DNA from: Amylibacter sp. IMCC11727
GTDB taxonomy: Bacteria > Pseudomonadota > Alphaproteobacteria > Rhodobacterales > Rhodobacteraceae
Reading direction: 5' to 3'
DNA length: 64,000 nt
Assembly: GCF_029854195.1 (NCBI RefSeq)
Contig: NZ_CP122960.1
Span: forward strand, 2,114,001 to 2,178,000
A model generated the notes under the pieces. It did not search any database. It was not told the DNA's origin and saw only the letters and a list, made by a program, of their open reading frames with translations. Shown here in pieces: positions 9,090 through 16,590 of the stretch (position 1 is its first letter; the number at the start of each line of letters is the position of its first letter). Both the position numbers and the translations under genes were made by a program.

Positions 9090-10439
9090 ATGTTTTCCAA
9101 AGTCCTCATTGCAAACCGAGGCGAGATTGCGCTGCGCGTGATCCGTGCCTGTAATGAACTCGGCATTCAAACCGTTGCGGTGCATTCCACCGCTGACAGC
9201 GATGCAATGCACGTGCGCATGGCGGATGAAAGCATCTGCATCGGCCCCCCTGCAGGTGCGCAATCCTACCTGAATATTCCAGCCATCATTTCCGCCTGTG
9301 AAATCACAGGGGCGGAAGCGGTGCATCCTGGCTACGGCTTTTTGTCGGAAAATGCTCAATTTGTGCAGGTTCTCGAAGACCACGACATCAAATTTATCGG
9401 CCCAACAGCGGAACACATCCGCATTATGGGCGATAAAATCACCGCCAAAGAAACCATGCGCAAACTCGGCGTGCCCTGTGTGCCGGGATCCGATGGTGGC
9501 GTGCCAACCCTCGAAGAGGCTTATAAAATTTCAGACGACATGGGCTTCCCTGTGATTGTCAAAGCCACCGCAGGGGGCGGCGGGCGCGGCATGAAACTGG
9601 CCGAAACCCGTGAAGACCTCGAAGACGCGTTCTTTGGCGCGCGCTCTGAAGCCAAAGCTGCCTTTGGCAACGACGAAGTTTACATTGAAAAATACCTCAC
9701 CCTGCCGCGCCACATCGAAGTCCAAGTTTTTGGCGACGGTCGCGGCAAAGCGGTGCATTTGGGCGAGCGGGATTGTTCCTTGCAACGTCGCCACCAAAAA
9801 GTGTTTGAAGAGGCCCCGGGCCCCTGCATCACAGATGAAATGCGCGCGCGCATCGGCAAAACCTGTGCGGATGCTGTGGCAGACATCAACTATGCGGGTG
9901 CTGGCACAATCGAATTCCTCTATGAAAACGACGAATTCTATTTCATCGAAATGAACACCCGTTTGCAGGTGGAACACCCCGTAACCGAAGCCATCTTTGG
10001 CGTGGACCTCGTGAAACAGCAAATCCGCGTGGCAGCAGGCGAAGAGATGTGGTTCAAACAGGAAAACCTGTCGATCAAAGGCCACGCAATCGAAGTACGG
10101 ATCAACGCCGAAAAACTGCCAAACTTCACACCCTGCCCTGGCACGATCACGCAATACCATGCGCCTGGCGGCCTTGGGGTGCGTATGGACAGCGCCCTTT
10201 ACGCGGGCTATTCGATTCCCCCCTATTACGACAGCCTCATCGGCAAATTGATCGTCACAGGCACCAACCGCGATGCGGCCCTTGCTCGCCTGAAACGCGC
10301 TCTTGGGGAATTGGTCATCGAAGGCGTGGATACAACAATTCCACTGTTCCACGCATTGCTCGAAGAAAAAGCCGTTCAAACAGGGGATTACGATATCCAC
10401 TGGCTTGAAAAATGGCTCGACGCACAGGGTGCCGCTTAA
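9090..10439 (+). CDS. accC: Biotin carboxylase subunit of acetyl-CoA carboxylase
   Basis: AccC uses ATP and bicarbonate to carboxylate the biotin on AccB. The 449-aa protein has the typical three parts: the N-terminal biotin-carboxylase fold beginning FSKVLIANRGEIALR, the ATP-grasp domain with the glycine-rich loop KATAGGGGRGM, and the C-terminal domain. The conserved EMNTRLQVEHPVTE catalytic stretch is intact. Length matches the stand-alone biotin carboxylase, not the fused propionyl-CoA carboxylase alpha chain found elsewhere in the window (pccA). It is followed 3 bp later by aat. Confidence 0.97.
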   Translation: MFSKVLIANRGEIALRVIRACNELGIQTVAVHSTADSDAMHVRMADESICIGPPAGAQSYLNIPAIISACEITGAEAVHPGYGFLSENAQFVQVLEDHDIKFIGPTAEHIRIMGDKITAKETMRKLGVPCVPGSDGGVPTLEEAYKISDDMGFPVIVKATAGGGGRGMKLAETREDLEDAFFGARSEAKAAFGNDEVYIEKYLTLPRHIEVQVFGDGRGKAVHLGERDCSLQRRHQKVFEEAPGPCITDEMRARIGKTCADAVADINYAGAGTIEFLYENDEFYFIEMNTRLQVEHPVTEAIFGVDLVKQQIRVAAGEEMWFKQENLSIKGHAIEVRINAEKLPNFTPCPGTITQYHAPGGLGVRMDSALYAGYSIPPYYDSLIGKLIVTGTNRDAALARLKRALGELVIEGVDTTIPLFHALLEEKAVQTGDYDIHWLEKWLDAQGAA

Positions 10440-10442
10440 CCC

Positions 10443-11066
10443 TTGAGCGACATCACCCCAGAACTGCTGTTGCAAGCCTATGCCAATGGGGTGTTTCCCA
10501 TGGCCGACAGTGCTGACAGCGATGAAATCTATTGGGTTGATCCCACGGACCGTGGGATCTTCCCGATCAATGGGTTCCACATATCCCGATCTTTGCGCCG
10601 TGCCCTTCGGCGCGATGACTACAGCATTCATGTTGATGCAAATTTTGGCCAAACAGTCATGAATTGCGCCAAACGCGATGAAACATGGATCAACGCAGAA
10701 ATCTTCGCCCTCTACAATCAGCTCCACGGCCTTGGCTTTGCCCATTCGGTTGAGGTTTGGCGTGCAGATCAAATGATTGGCGGTGTTTACGGTGTGGCTC
10801 TTGGCTCTGCGTTCTTTGGCGAAAGCATGTTTTCAGCCGCCACCAACGGCTCTAAAATCGCCTTGGCCTACCTCACCCATCGCCTCGCCGCGGGTGGGTT
10901 CCAACTGTTTGATACACAATTTATAACCCCGCATCTGGCTTCCCTTGGCGCCATTGAAATCCCCCGCGCCGCCTACCACGATATGCTGTTTCCCGCTGTC
11001 ACCGCAGAGGCAAATTTCACCGATCCAATAACACCAAGCCCCGCGATCCTGATCGCCCAAACCTAG
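10443..11066 (+). CDS. aat: Leucyl/phenylalanyl-tRNA--protein transferase
   Basis: Aat attaches Leu or Phe to proteins with N-terminal Arg or Lys, marking them for ClpAP degradation (N-end rule). The 207-aa product has the family start TPELLLQAYANGVFPMA, the WVDPTDRGIFP motif and the GGVYGVALGSAFFGESMFS core. The start is a TTG only 3 bp after the accC stop; no nearby ATG fits the family N-terminus, so translation is probably coupled to accC. It converges on DUF2155. Confidence 0.95.
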   Translation: MSDITPELLLQAYANGVFPMADSADSDEIYWVDPTDRGIFPINGFHISRSLRRALRRDDYSIHVDANFGQTVMNCAKRDETWINAEIFALYNQLHGLGFAHSVEVWRADQMIGGVYGVALGSAFFGESMFSAATNGSKIALAYLTHRLAAGGFQLFDTQFITPHLASLGAIEIPRAAYHDMLFPAVTAEANFTDPITPSPAILIAQT

Positions 11067-11138
11067 CTTTTTGTTTTGAAAAAATTCTCGGGTGAAGGGC
11101 CAAAGGCCAGAAGGGCAAAGCCCCTAACACTGTGCGAC

Positions 11139-11510
11139 CTATTCGTTCACCATGCAGCGCAGCACCCACACATCATACCGCGGGTGTTCCAACGCAGATA
11201 ACGCAGGGGATGACGCAATCATCCACCCCTCAAACGCGGGCAGCGTTTCGCGCACATCACGGATCACCAAATACGCAAAAGCATCCGCCGAAATATTGCC
11301 TGCGGGATAACGACATTCTTTGACCGACACCATTAAGCGTTCGTAAACCGTCGTGTCCCCTACGGGCAGATCAATGTCTTCTACCAAACCTGTGATGGTA
11401 TCGAGCGCACGCAACTGCACCACATCCCCTTGTTTGGTTTTCACATTGCTCTGCGCCATCGCCACAGCGGGCAGAACCAGCGCAAAACATACCAGAACAA
11501 AACGGATCAT
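11139..11510 (-). CDS. DUF2155 domain secreted protein
   Basis: A 123-aa protein with a signal peptide (MIRFVLVCFALVLPAVAMAQ). The remainder matches the DUF2155 pattern: a beta-rich domain with LRALDTITG, two cysteines (in VKECRYP and LRCMVNE) and FEGWMIASSPALSALEHPRYDVWVL spread over its second half. The function is unknown. Its location next to MlaD and the NDUFA12-like gene is a conserved alphaproteobacterial arrangement. The start overlaps the mlaD stop by 4 bp (ATGA), indicating coupled translation in the operon. Confidence 0.88.
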   Translation of the reverse strand: MIRFVLVCFALVLPAVAMAQSNVKTKQGDVVQLRALDTITGLVEDIDLPVGDTTVYERLMVSVKECRYPAGNISADAFAYLVIRDVRETLPAFEGWMIASSPALSALEHPRYDVWVLRCMVNE

Positions 11511-11953
11511 TCGGACGTGCCGCTCACAAATTTCAGCAGCAGCGAAATCAAACTCACCGCCCCTTGCGTATCGAGCAATTCGCCCCCGTCTTCCAATTCA
11601 AAATCAGAGCCACCTGGCACAATTTCCACAAAATTCCCGCCAAGCAATCCCTCTGATGCAATCACAACCGAACTGTCATCGGGCAATTTGATGTTCTTGT
11701 TCACGGACAAATCGGTTTCTGCGCGAAACGTAGTCGGGTTCAACTCCAACCCCGTCACGGACCCGATTTTGACCCCAGCCAAACGCACATCTGTGCCAAG
11801 CGATACACCTTCAACGGATCGAAACGATGCTTTAACGATATAGCTGTCCGTCGGGCCAGAAACCCCTGCGGTGCTGCCCGCATAAATCAGGAACCCCGCC
11901 GCAGCCGCCAATACGACCGCACCAATTGTTGTCTCTGCTGCACTGTTTGCCAT
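11507..11953 (-). CDS. mlaD: MlaD-type MCE domain lipid-transport protein
   Basis: MlaD-family proteins are inner-membrane-anchored periplasmic substrate-binding components of the Mla phospholipid transport system that maintains outer-membrane asymmetry. The 148-aa product has an N-terminal membrane anchor (about residues 6-28) and one MCE domain (about 38-115) with VSLGTDVRLAGVKIGSV and SEGLLGGNFVEI. The ATPase and permease partners (MlaFE) are not in this window. It sits between the NDUFA12-like gene (32 bp upstream) and DUF2155 (overlapping). Confidence 0.9.
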   Translation of the reverse strand: MANSAAETTIGAVVLAAAAGFLIYAGSTAGVSGPTDSYIVKASFRSVEGVSLGTDVRLAGVKIGSVTGLELNPTTFRAETDLSVNKNIKLPDDSSVVIASEGLLGGNFVEIVPGGSDFELEDGGELLDTQGAVSLISLLLKFVSGTSE

Positions 11954-11985
11954 GTGATGGCCCCCTTGCGTTCAGATGTGGCGGC

Positions 11986-12363
11986 CTATTCGGGCGACCA
12001 CGCCTCATAATCGCTCCGCGCCACAGGCTTTTCCACCCGCAAACTGCCGGCAGGGGCATAGGCCATCGCCGTCCCAGTCAGGTTTTCTTGGTGATCTTTT
12101 TCCCATGCCTTGCGCGGCAGTGGCGCTTCGGTTGGCGGGTCTTGATAGGTTTGATGCAACCAGCCGTGCCATTCAGGGGACACGCGGCTCGCTTCGGCTT
12201 CGCCGTTGTAAATCACCCAGCGGCGCGATCCATCGCGGTTTTGAAAGAATCGGTTCCCATCTCCATCTTCGCCGACCTTCACACCGTTGCGCCATGACCA
12301 GAACTGTGTGTTCAACGTCTGCCCGTCCCACCAGGTAAATATCCGCAAAATCGCTTTCAGCAT
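11986..12363 (-). CDS. NDUFA12-like NADH:ubiquinone oxidoreductase accessory subunit
   Basis: This is the bacterial homologue of the complex I supernumerary subunit NDUFA12 (B17.2), known in alphaproteobacteria. The 125-aa product begins MLKAILRIFTWWDGQTLNTQ and has the family motifs GNRFFQ and RRWVIYNG plus WHGWLH. It probably stabilises complex I on the cytoplasmic side. The start at 12363 is chosen because conservation begins there; a 53-codon upstream extension lacks family character. It is the first gene of the mlaD-DUF2155 run. Confidence 0.92.
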   Translation of the reverse strand: MLKAILRIFTWWDGQTLNTQFWSWRNGVKVGEDGDGNRFFQNRDGSRRWVIYNGEAEASRVSPEWHGWLHQTYQDPPTEAPLPRKAWEKDHQENLTGTAMAYAPAGSLRVEKPVARSDYEAWSPE

Positions 12364-12550
12364 GGCATCACTCTCTCGTTTACGCCTGTATTTCCAAATG
12401 TTTGGGCGGTTTGTCGCCAATTCAAACACTCTTGCGTTTCTGTGGTCAAACCGCGCCCAAACGCGCCTTGTCTGACTTCGCCTTATATGGCCTATTCCGC
12501 GCACGGGGTCCAGCCTTGGCACTGGATTTCAAGCCAACCGAGGGGTCCTG

Positions 12551-13207
12551 ATGCCGCTTTTTCGAGTCTTGCGTACATTCCTGTCTTGGATGGTGATGAT
12601 TTATCTTGTCACTGTGATGGGCGTTGCGGGCTATGCCACGCTGCAACCCTTCTGGGAACCCACTGATATCAAAGCAGATTTGATCGTTGTGCTGGGCGGC
12701 GGCATGTCCCCGCGCGGATCACTGCACACCTCTTCCACGGTGCGGGTGGACAAAGGCACCGCCCTGTTCAAAGCAGGCGTTGCCCCGCGCATTCACTTCA
12801 CAGGGGGGCTTGCCTCTCCCAATGCCCCGTCTGCGGGGCAGGTTATGGCAGAACGCGCCATCAAACGCGGCGTGCCCCAATCCGCCACCAGCTTTGAAGG
12901 CAAATCCTACTCCACCTTACAAAACGCTTTGTTTTCCAAACCTGATTGGCAAGACGCAGATCACATTGTCCTCGTCACCGAAGGCTTTCACCTACCCCGC
13001 AGCTGGGCCACATTCAAAGCCTTTGGCGGCAAAGACATCACCCTTGTCCATGCCCGCCGCTTTCGCGGGAATCGCGTTATGGCAGGCGTGAAAATGACCC
13101 TACGCGAAGCCCTGGCCGTTTGGTTTAACGCGGGTCGGTTTCTGGTTTGGAAGGCGGCCGCCTATACCGATATGCCCCAAGACGACCGTGATGCCCTGTT
13201 GTACTGA
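12551..13207 (+). CDS. YdcF/SanA family (DUF218) protein
   Basis: A 218-aa protein with one N-terminal membrane anchor (about residues 8-30) followed by a DUF218 domain: ADLIVVLGGGM, the RVDKGTALFKAG helix, TGG, and the LVTEGFHLPRSWATFKAFG stretch. The family includes SanA and YdcF, linked to envelope barrier function or cell-wall precursor metabolism; the biochemical role is unsettled. The N-terminus probably sits in the inner membrane with the domain in the periplasm. It runs towards the non-coding stretch at 13.2-13.5 kb. Confidence 0.85.
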   Translation: MPLFRVLRTFLSWMVMIYLVTVMGVAGYATLQPFWEPTDIKADLIVVLGGGMSPRGSLHTSSTVRVDKGTALFKAGVAPRIHFTGGLASPNAPSAGQVMAERAIKRGVPQSATSFEGKSYSTLQNALFSKPDWQDADHIVLVTEGFHLPRSWATFKAFGGKDITLVHARRFRGNRVMAGVKMTLREALAVWFNAGRFLVWKAAAYTDMPQDDRDALLY

Positions 13208-13218
13208 TCTTCACAGTT

Positions 13219-13332
13219 AAAGCGTTTTGCGAAAAACCTGAGACATCAGCCTTGCGCGAAAGGCGTTCCATTGCAGTTACGTGCAGGTCTTTCAACGACC
13301 ACCAAGTGAGTCAGGTTAAACGCGAAACGCTC
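13219..13332 (+). repeat. Dispersed terminal-inverted-repeat element, copy A
   Basis: The 114-bp element is bounded by about 27-bp imperfect inverted ends: AAAGCGTTTTGCG at the left and CGCGAAACGCTCT at the right, each extended by an AACCTGA / TCAGGTT arm. A second copy lies at 18102-18216. Both share AACCTGA-ACATCAGCCTT on the left and ACCACCAAGTGA near the right end, while the centre diverges. No coding capacity is seen. It behaves like a non-autonomous or structural intergenic repeat. Confidence 0.75.
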
Positions 13333-13360
13333 TCAAACAAAAAGACACCGTCACCTAGAA

Positions 13361-13428
13361 GCTTCATAAATGACGCTTTTTTAGACGCGTCATATATGAC
13401 GCTTCTGATATGACGCTTCATAAATGCA
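13361..13428 (+). repeat. 14-bp tandem repeat (about five units)
   Basis: Units start at 13361 (GCTTCATAAATGAC), 13375 (a 12-bp degenerate unit), 13387 (GCGTCATATATGAC), 13401 (GCTTCTGATATGAC) and 13415 (GCTTCATAAATGCA). The last three are in exact 14-bp phase. The junction at 13387-13402 is a perfect 16-bp palindrome, GCGTCATATATGACGC. No gene is present here. Confidence 0.75.
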
Positions 13429-13437
13429 GGGTCTAAA

Positions 13438-13454
13438 TTAACCCCGCATTAACC
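13438..13454. promoter_or_regulatory. CtrA-like box TTAA-N7-TTAACC
   Basis: TTAA at 13438-13441 and TTAACC at 13449-13454 are separated by exactly 7 bp, matching the alphaproteobacterial CtrA consensus TTAA-N7-TTAA(C). It overlaps a small hairpin (TGCAGGGT / ACCCCGCA, 13425-13448). It lies between two convergent genes, so it does not stand in front of an obvious start codon. Confidence 0.5.
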
Positions 13455-13487
13455 ATGCTCATTGATTTCAAACAGAAAAACCTGCGA

Positions 13488-15284
13488 TCAGCCCAGCGAT
13501 CCATCGGTGAATTGCAATTTTGCCAGCCGCGCATAAAGCCCGCCTTCAGCCACCAGCGCATCATGCGTGCCCTGTGCCACGATGGCCCCGCCATCCAGTA
13601 CCACAATCCGATCCGCCTGTTTCACCGTCGCCAATCGGTGCGCCACAACCAATGTTGTTCGATCCTGCGACAACTGATCAAACGCCGCCTGCACCAATCG
13701 TTCGCTTTCTGCATCCAATGCTGATGTTGCCTCATCCAGCAACAAAACAGCGGCATCGCGTAAAATGGCCCGCGCAATAGCAATCCGCTGTTTCTGGCCC
13801 CCAGATAACATTACACCACGTTCCCCAACGAAACTGTCATACCCATCTGGCAGCGCCGATAAAAACTCATCCGCTGCCGCCGCTTTGGCTGCGGTAATCA
13901 CCTCCGCATCCGTGGCATCAGGGCGTCCAAACCGAATGTTTTCCATTGCAGATGTGGCAAAGATAACAGGGTCTTGCGGCACATAGGCGATGTGTTTTCG
14001 AAACGCTTCGCGCCGCACCTGCGCAATATCCATCCCATCAATGGTCACACGCCCCGTGCTGGGATCAAAGAACCGCAACAACAACTGGAACACCGTGGAT
14101 TTCCCGGCCCCAGACGGCCCCACCAACGCCACGGTTTCTCCTGCCTTGATATCAAGGGTAAAACGCTCTAACGCGGCCGCATTCGGGCGCGATGGGTATT
14201 GAAACGTCACGCCATCAAAACTCACATCCCCGCGCACAGGTTCGGCTAAATCACGGGCCGTCTCTGCATCAACCACCGGATCTTTGGCCGACAGCAATTC
14301 CACCAACCGTTCCGTTGCCCCAGCGGCCCGTTGCAATTCCGACCAAATTTCCGATAGCGCGGCCACCGATCCTGCCACCAGAATCGCATAAATCAAAAAC
14401 TGCACCAAAGCGCCGGGTGAAATCACTTCATTGCGCACATCCCGCGCACCCAGCCACAAAACCCCCACAATCCCTGTAAAGATCAGGAAAATCACAATCA
14501 CAGTCATCCAGGCCCGTGCGCCAATCCTTTGACGTGCCGCGTCAAACGCTTGTTCTGTCAACGTTCCAAACCGCGCGCGGCTGATGGCCTCATGGGTAAA
14601 CGCTTGCACGGTCTGGCTCGCCAAAAGGGTCTCACTCGCATTACCAGAACTTTCGGCGATTTTATCCTGATTTTCACGGCTCAGGGTGCGAACCCGCCGC
14701 CCCAACACCAGAATCGGCACCAGAACCAGCGGCACAATCAACAAAACCGCCCCCGTCAGCTTGGCCGATGTGAACAACATCAACACCAACCCACCAAAGA
14801 ATATCAGCACATTACGCAGGGCCACCGATACTGACGACCCGATCACAGACAGGATCAACGTTGTATCCGTTGTAATGCGGCTCAACACTTCGCCCGTCAT
14901 CACACGATCAAAAAACGCGGGGCTCATGCCGATCATTTTGTTGTAAACCGCCATGCGAATATCGGCCACAACCCGTTCGCCCAACCGCGTTACAAAATAA
15001 TATCGGAACCCCGTCCCCACGGCCAGCAAGGCCGCAACCCCAATGGCCGCCCCGAAATACTGGTCCATCTGCCCAGTGGTTCCTGCAGAAAACCCATCCA
15101 CCACGCGGCGCACGGCCAGCGGCAAAATCAACGACAATCCCGCCGTCACCACCAACGCCAGCAGCGCGCACACAATCATTAAAGTGTAGGGTTTCAAATA
15201 CGGCGCAAGCCCGCGCAACGGTCCAACCGTCTTGGACTTCTCCCGCATCAACGGGTCTGCATCTATGCCTTGATCTTGCGCCAT
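13488..15284 (-). CDS. ABC half-transporter (MsbA/ABCB-type exporter)
   Basis: A 598-aa fused permease-ATPase. Six membrane helices lie in the first 330 residues. The nucleotide-binding domain carries the Walker A GPSGAGKST (about residue 388), the signature LSGGQKQRIAIARA, the Walker B VLLLDEATSALD and a switch histidine (VVAHRL). Half-transporters of this type work as homodimers exporting lipids, peptides or drugs; the substrate is unknown. The ATG at 15284 has AAAGG five bases upstream. A longer in-frame version would run into the tRNA-Gly gene and is rejected. Confidence 0.93.
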   Translation of the reverse strand: MAQDQGIDADPLMREKSKTVGPLRGLAPYLKPYTLMIVCALLALVVTAGLSLILPLAVRRVVDGFSAGTTGQMDQYFGAAIGVAALLAVGTGFRYYFVTRLGERVVADIRMAVYNKMIGMSPAFFDRVMTGEVLSRITTDTTLILSVIGSSVSVALRNVLIFFGGLVLMLFTSAKLTGAVLLIVPLVLVPILVLGRRVRTLSRENQDKIAESSGNASETLLASQTVQAFTHEAISRARFGTLTEQAFDAARQRIGARAWMTVIVIFLIFTGIVGVLWLGARDVRNEVISPGALVQFLIYAILVAGSVAALSEIWSELQRAAGATERLVELLSAKDPVVDAETARDLAEPVRGDVSFDGVTFQYPSRPNAAALERFTLDIKAGETVALVGPSGAGKSTVFQLLLRFFDPSTGRVTIDGMDIAQVRREAFRKHIAYVPQDPVIFATSAMENIRFGRPDATDAEVITAAKAAAADEFLSALPDGYDSFVGERGVMLSGGQKQRIAIARAILRDAAVLLLDEATSALDAESERLVQAAFDQLSQDRTTLVVAHRLATVKQADRIVVLDGGAIVAQGTHDALVAEGGLYARLAKLQFTDGSLG

Positions 15285-15347
15285 GGTGCCTTTGCCTGTC
15301 ACAGTTGCAGGCCGAAACCAAACCGATCCGACGGCTGCATGGTCTTT

Positions 15348-15421
15348 TGGAGCGGGTAGCGGGAATCGAACCCGCACCTTAAGCTTGGAAGGCTCTTATG
15401 ATACCATTTCACCATACCCGC
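15348..15421 (-). tRNA. tRNA-Gly (anticodon TCC)
   Basis: The 74-nt gene includes an encoded CCA (complement of TGG at 15348-15350). The acceptor stem GCGGGTA pairs with TACCCGC; the T arm is GCGGG-TTCGATT-CCCGC. The anticodon loop CTTCCAA gives TCC, reading glycine GGA and GGG codons. It lies 63 bp upstream of the ABC exporter on the same strand. Confidence 0.95.
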
Positions 15422-15488
15422 ACCGAAGTTTTTTCGATGTATTTTAATGGGGCGAAATGGTCAAGGCACAGAATACACTCTGTTGCTC

Positions 15489-15551
15489 TGCTTTTGCACA
15501 AAGCCAAAATGATCACTCGCAGATTGGTTTTGCTTTTGCACGAAACAAAAG
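15489..15551 (+). repeat. Imperfect 21-bp direct repeats, 42 bp apart
   Basis: TGCTTTTGCACAAAGCC (from 15489) is repeated as TGCTTTTGCACGAAACA (from 15531), exactly 42 bp apart, or four DNA turns. They lie in the 193-bp gap between the tRNA-Gly promoter side and the FAH gene, ending about 60 bp before its ATG. They may be a paired binding site for a regulator. A GG-N10-GC arrangement at 15526-15539 resembles a sigma-54 promoter but is unsupported otherwise. Confidence 0.4.
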
Positions 15552-15614
15552 TTGCTATCCCCAGCAAAATGGGGCCTATTCGGGCAAATAAGAAATGACT
15601 TAAGAGGATACCCC

Positions 15615-16472
15615 ATGCGATACTTGGTCGGGGAACATAACGACGCAGCTTCTGTTTTTTTGGTCACTGGCGACACCGCCGTCAATCTGACTGAACTGTC
15701 ACCCGAAATTGGCACCGATCTGATGGGCCTGATCAACACGCCAGGTGCGCTGGAACCTCTGAAATCTGAAATCGCGAACGCCCCCCAAATCGCCGTATCC
15801 GATATCGTGCCCGCCCTTCCTGTGGAACGTCCGGGCAAAACCATTTGTCTGGGGCTGAACTATGTGGATCACGTCAAAGAAGGCGGCTATGAAATCCCCA
15901 CCTACCCTGCCCTGTTTATGCGCGGTCGTAACTCTCTTATGCCTGCGGGGGCACCCATGGTACGCCCAACCGCATCAGAAAAGCTCGATTACGAAGTGGA
16001 ACTGATGGTGATTATCGGCATTGGCGGACGTCACATCAAACCTGAAAACGCCTATAACCACGTCTTTGGCTATACCTTGTTCAACGATGGTTCAGTGCGC
16101 GATTATCAGCGCAAAACCCACCAATGGACCCCAGGCAAAAACTTTGACAACACCGGCGCAGTTGGCCCCATCGTTGTCACACCAGATGAATTGCCAGACG
16201 GCTGCGCTGGCCTCAAAATTCAAAGCCGCATCGGAACCGATGTCATGCAATCTGCCAACACATCCGAAATGATGTGGCCAGTGGATAAAACCATCGCAAC
16301 AATTTCCGAATTTGCCACGCTTGAACCAGGCGACATGATCGCCATGGGCACTCCACCTGGTGTCGGCCATGCCCGCACACCGCCGCGATTCTTAAAACCC
16401 GGTGATGTGATTTCCGTCGAAATCGAAGGCATTGGCGTTTGTTCAAATCCGGTTGTGGACGAAACGCCTTAG
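15615..16472 (+). CDS. Fumarylacetoacetate hydrolase (FAH) family protein
   Basis: A 285-aa cytoplasmic enzyme of the FAH superfamily, whose members hydrolyse, decarboxylate or isomerise beta-keto acids in aromatic and sugar catabolism using Mg2+. Family features are ICLGLNYVDHVKEGG, the acidic metal-binding residues in KLDYEVELMVIIG, and DMIAMGTPPGVG near the C-terminus. The substrate is not predictable; ureidoglycolate lyase-like and homoprotocatechuate-isomerase-like subgroups look similar. The ATG at 15615 is preferred because AGAGGA lies 7 bases upstream. The gene is probably monocistronic. Confidence 0.88.
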   Translation: MRYLVGEHNDAASVFLVTGDTAVNLTELSPEIGTDLMGLINTPGALEPLKSEIANAPQIAVSDIVPALPVERPGKTICLGLNYVDHVKEGGYEIPTYPALFMRGRNSLMPAGAPMVRPTASEKLDYEVELMVIIGIGGRHIKPENAYNHVFGYTLFNDGSVRDYQRKTHQWTPGKNFDNTGAVGPIVVTPDELPDGCAGLKIQSRIGTDVMQSANTSEMMWPVDKTIATISEFATLEPGDMIAMGTPPGVGHARTPPRFLKPGDVISVEIEGIGVCSNPVVDETP

Positions 16473-16500
16473 GCACAGCACAACTGCTCTGTCACATCTC

Positions 16501-16531
16501 TTGACCTTCCAGTTACTGGAAGGCCTATGCT
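16501..16531 (+). promoter_or_regulatory. MerR-family (CueR/HmrR-type) promoter
   Basis: A -35 TTGACC (16501-16506) and -10 TATGCT (16526-16531) are separated by 19 bp, the over-long spacing typical of MerR-activated promoters. The spacer is filled by a perfect inverted repeat, CCTTCCAG-TTA-CTGGAAGG (16505-16523), which matches the copper-sensor CueR/HmrR operator type. It lies 60 bp before the glutaredoxin-MauE gene. No merR-family gene is in this window. Confidence 0.85.
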
Positions 16532-16590
16532 TGTCAGAATCGTGCCGCACAACCGCGCACCCAGACTGACAAACCAAAAGATGTGATTCC

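Noticed and set aside
11067..11138. Terminator between aat and the DUF2155 gene
   Set aside because: Short GGGC/GCCC repeats occur (AAGGGCAAAGCCCCT), but the stem is imperfect and has no T run, so I did not list it.
13455..13724. 89-codon plus-strand frame starting after the CtrA-like box
   Set aside because: It is antisense to the ABC exporter's C-terminus and lacks a ribosome binding site; it most likely mirrors codon bias of that gene.
15285..15377. N-terminal extension of the ABC exporter
   Set aside because: It would run into the tRNA-Gly gene; the internal ATG at 15284 has a proper ribosome binding site.
15525..15541. Sigma-54-like GG-N10-GC promoter upstream of the FAH gene
   Set aside because: Only the two dinucleotides match well; the -24 part lacks GGCAC, and the sequence is part of a direct repeat.
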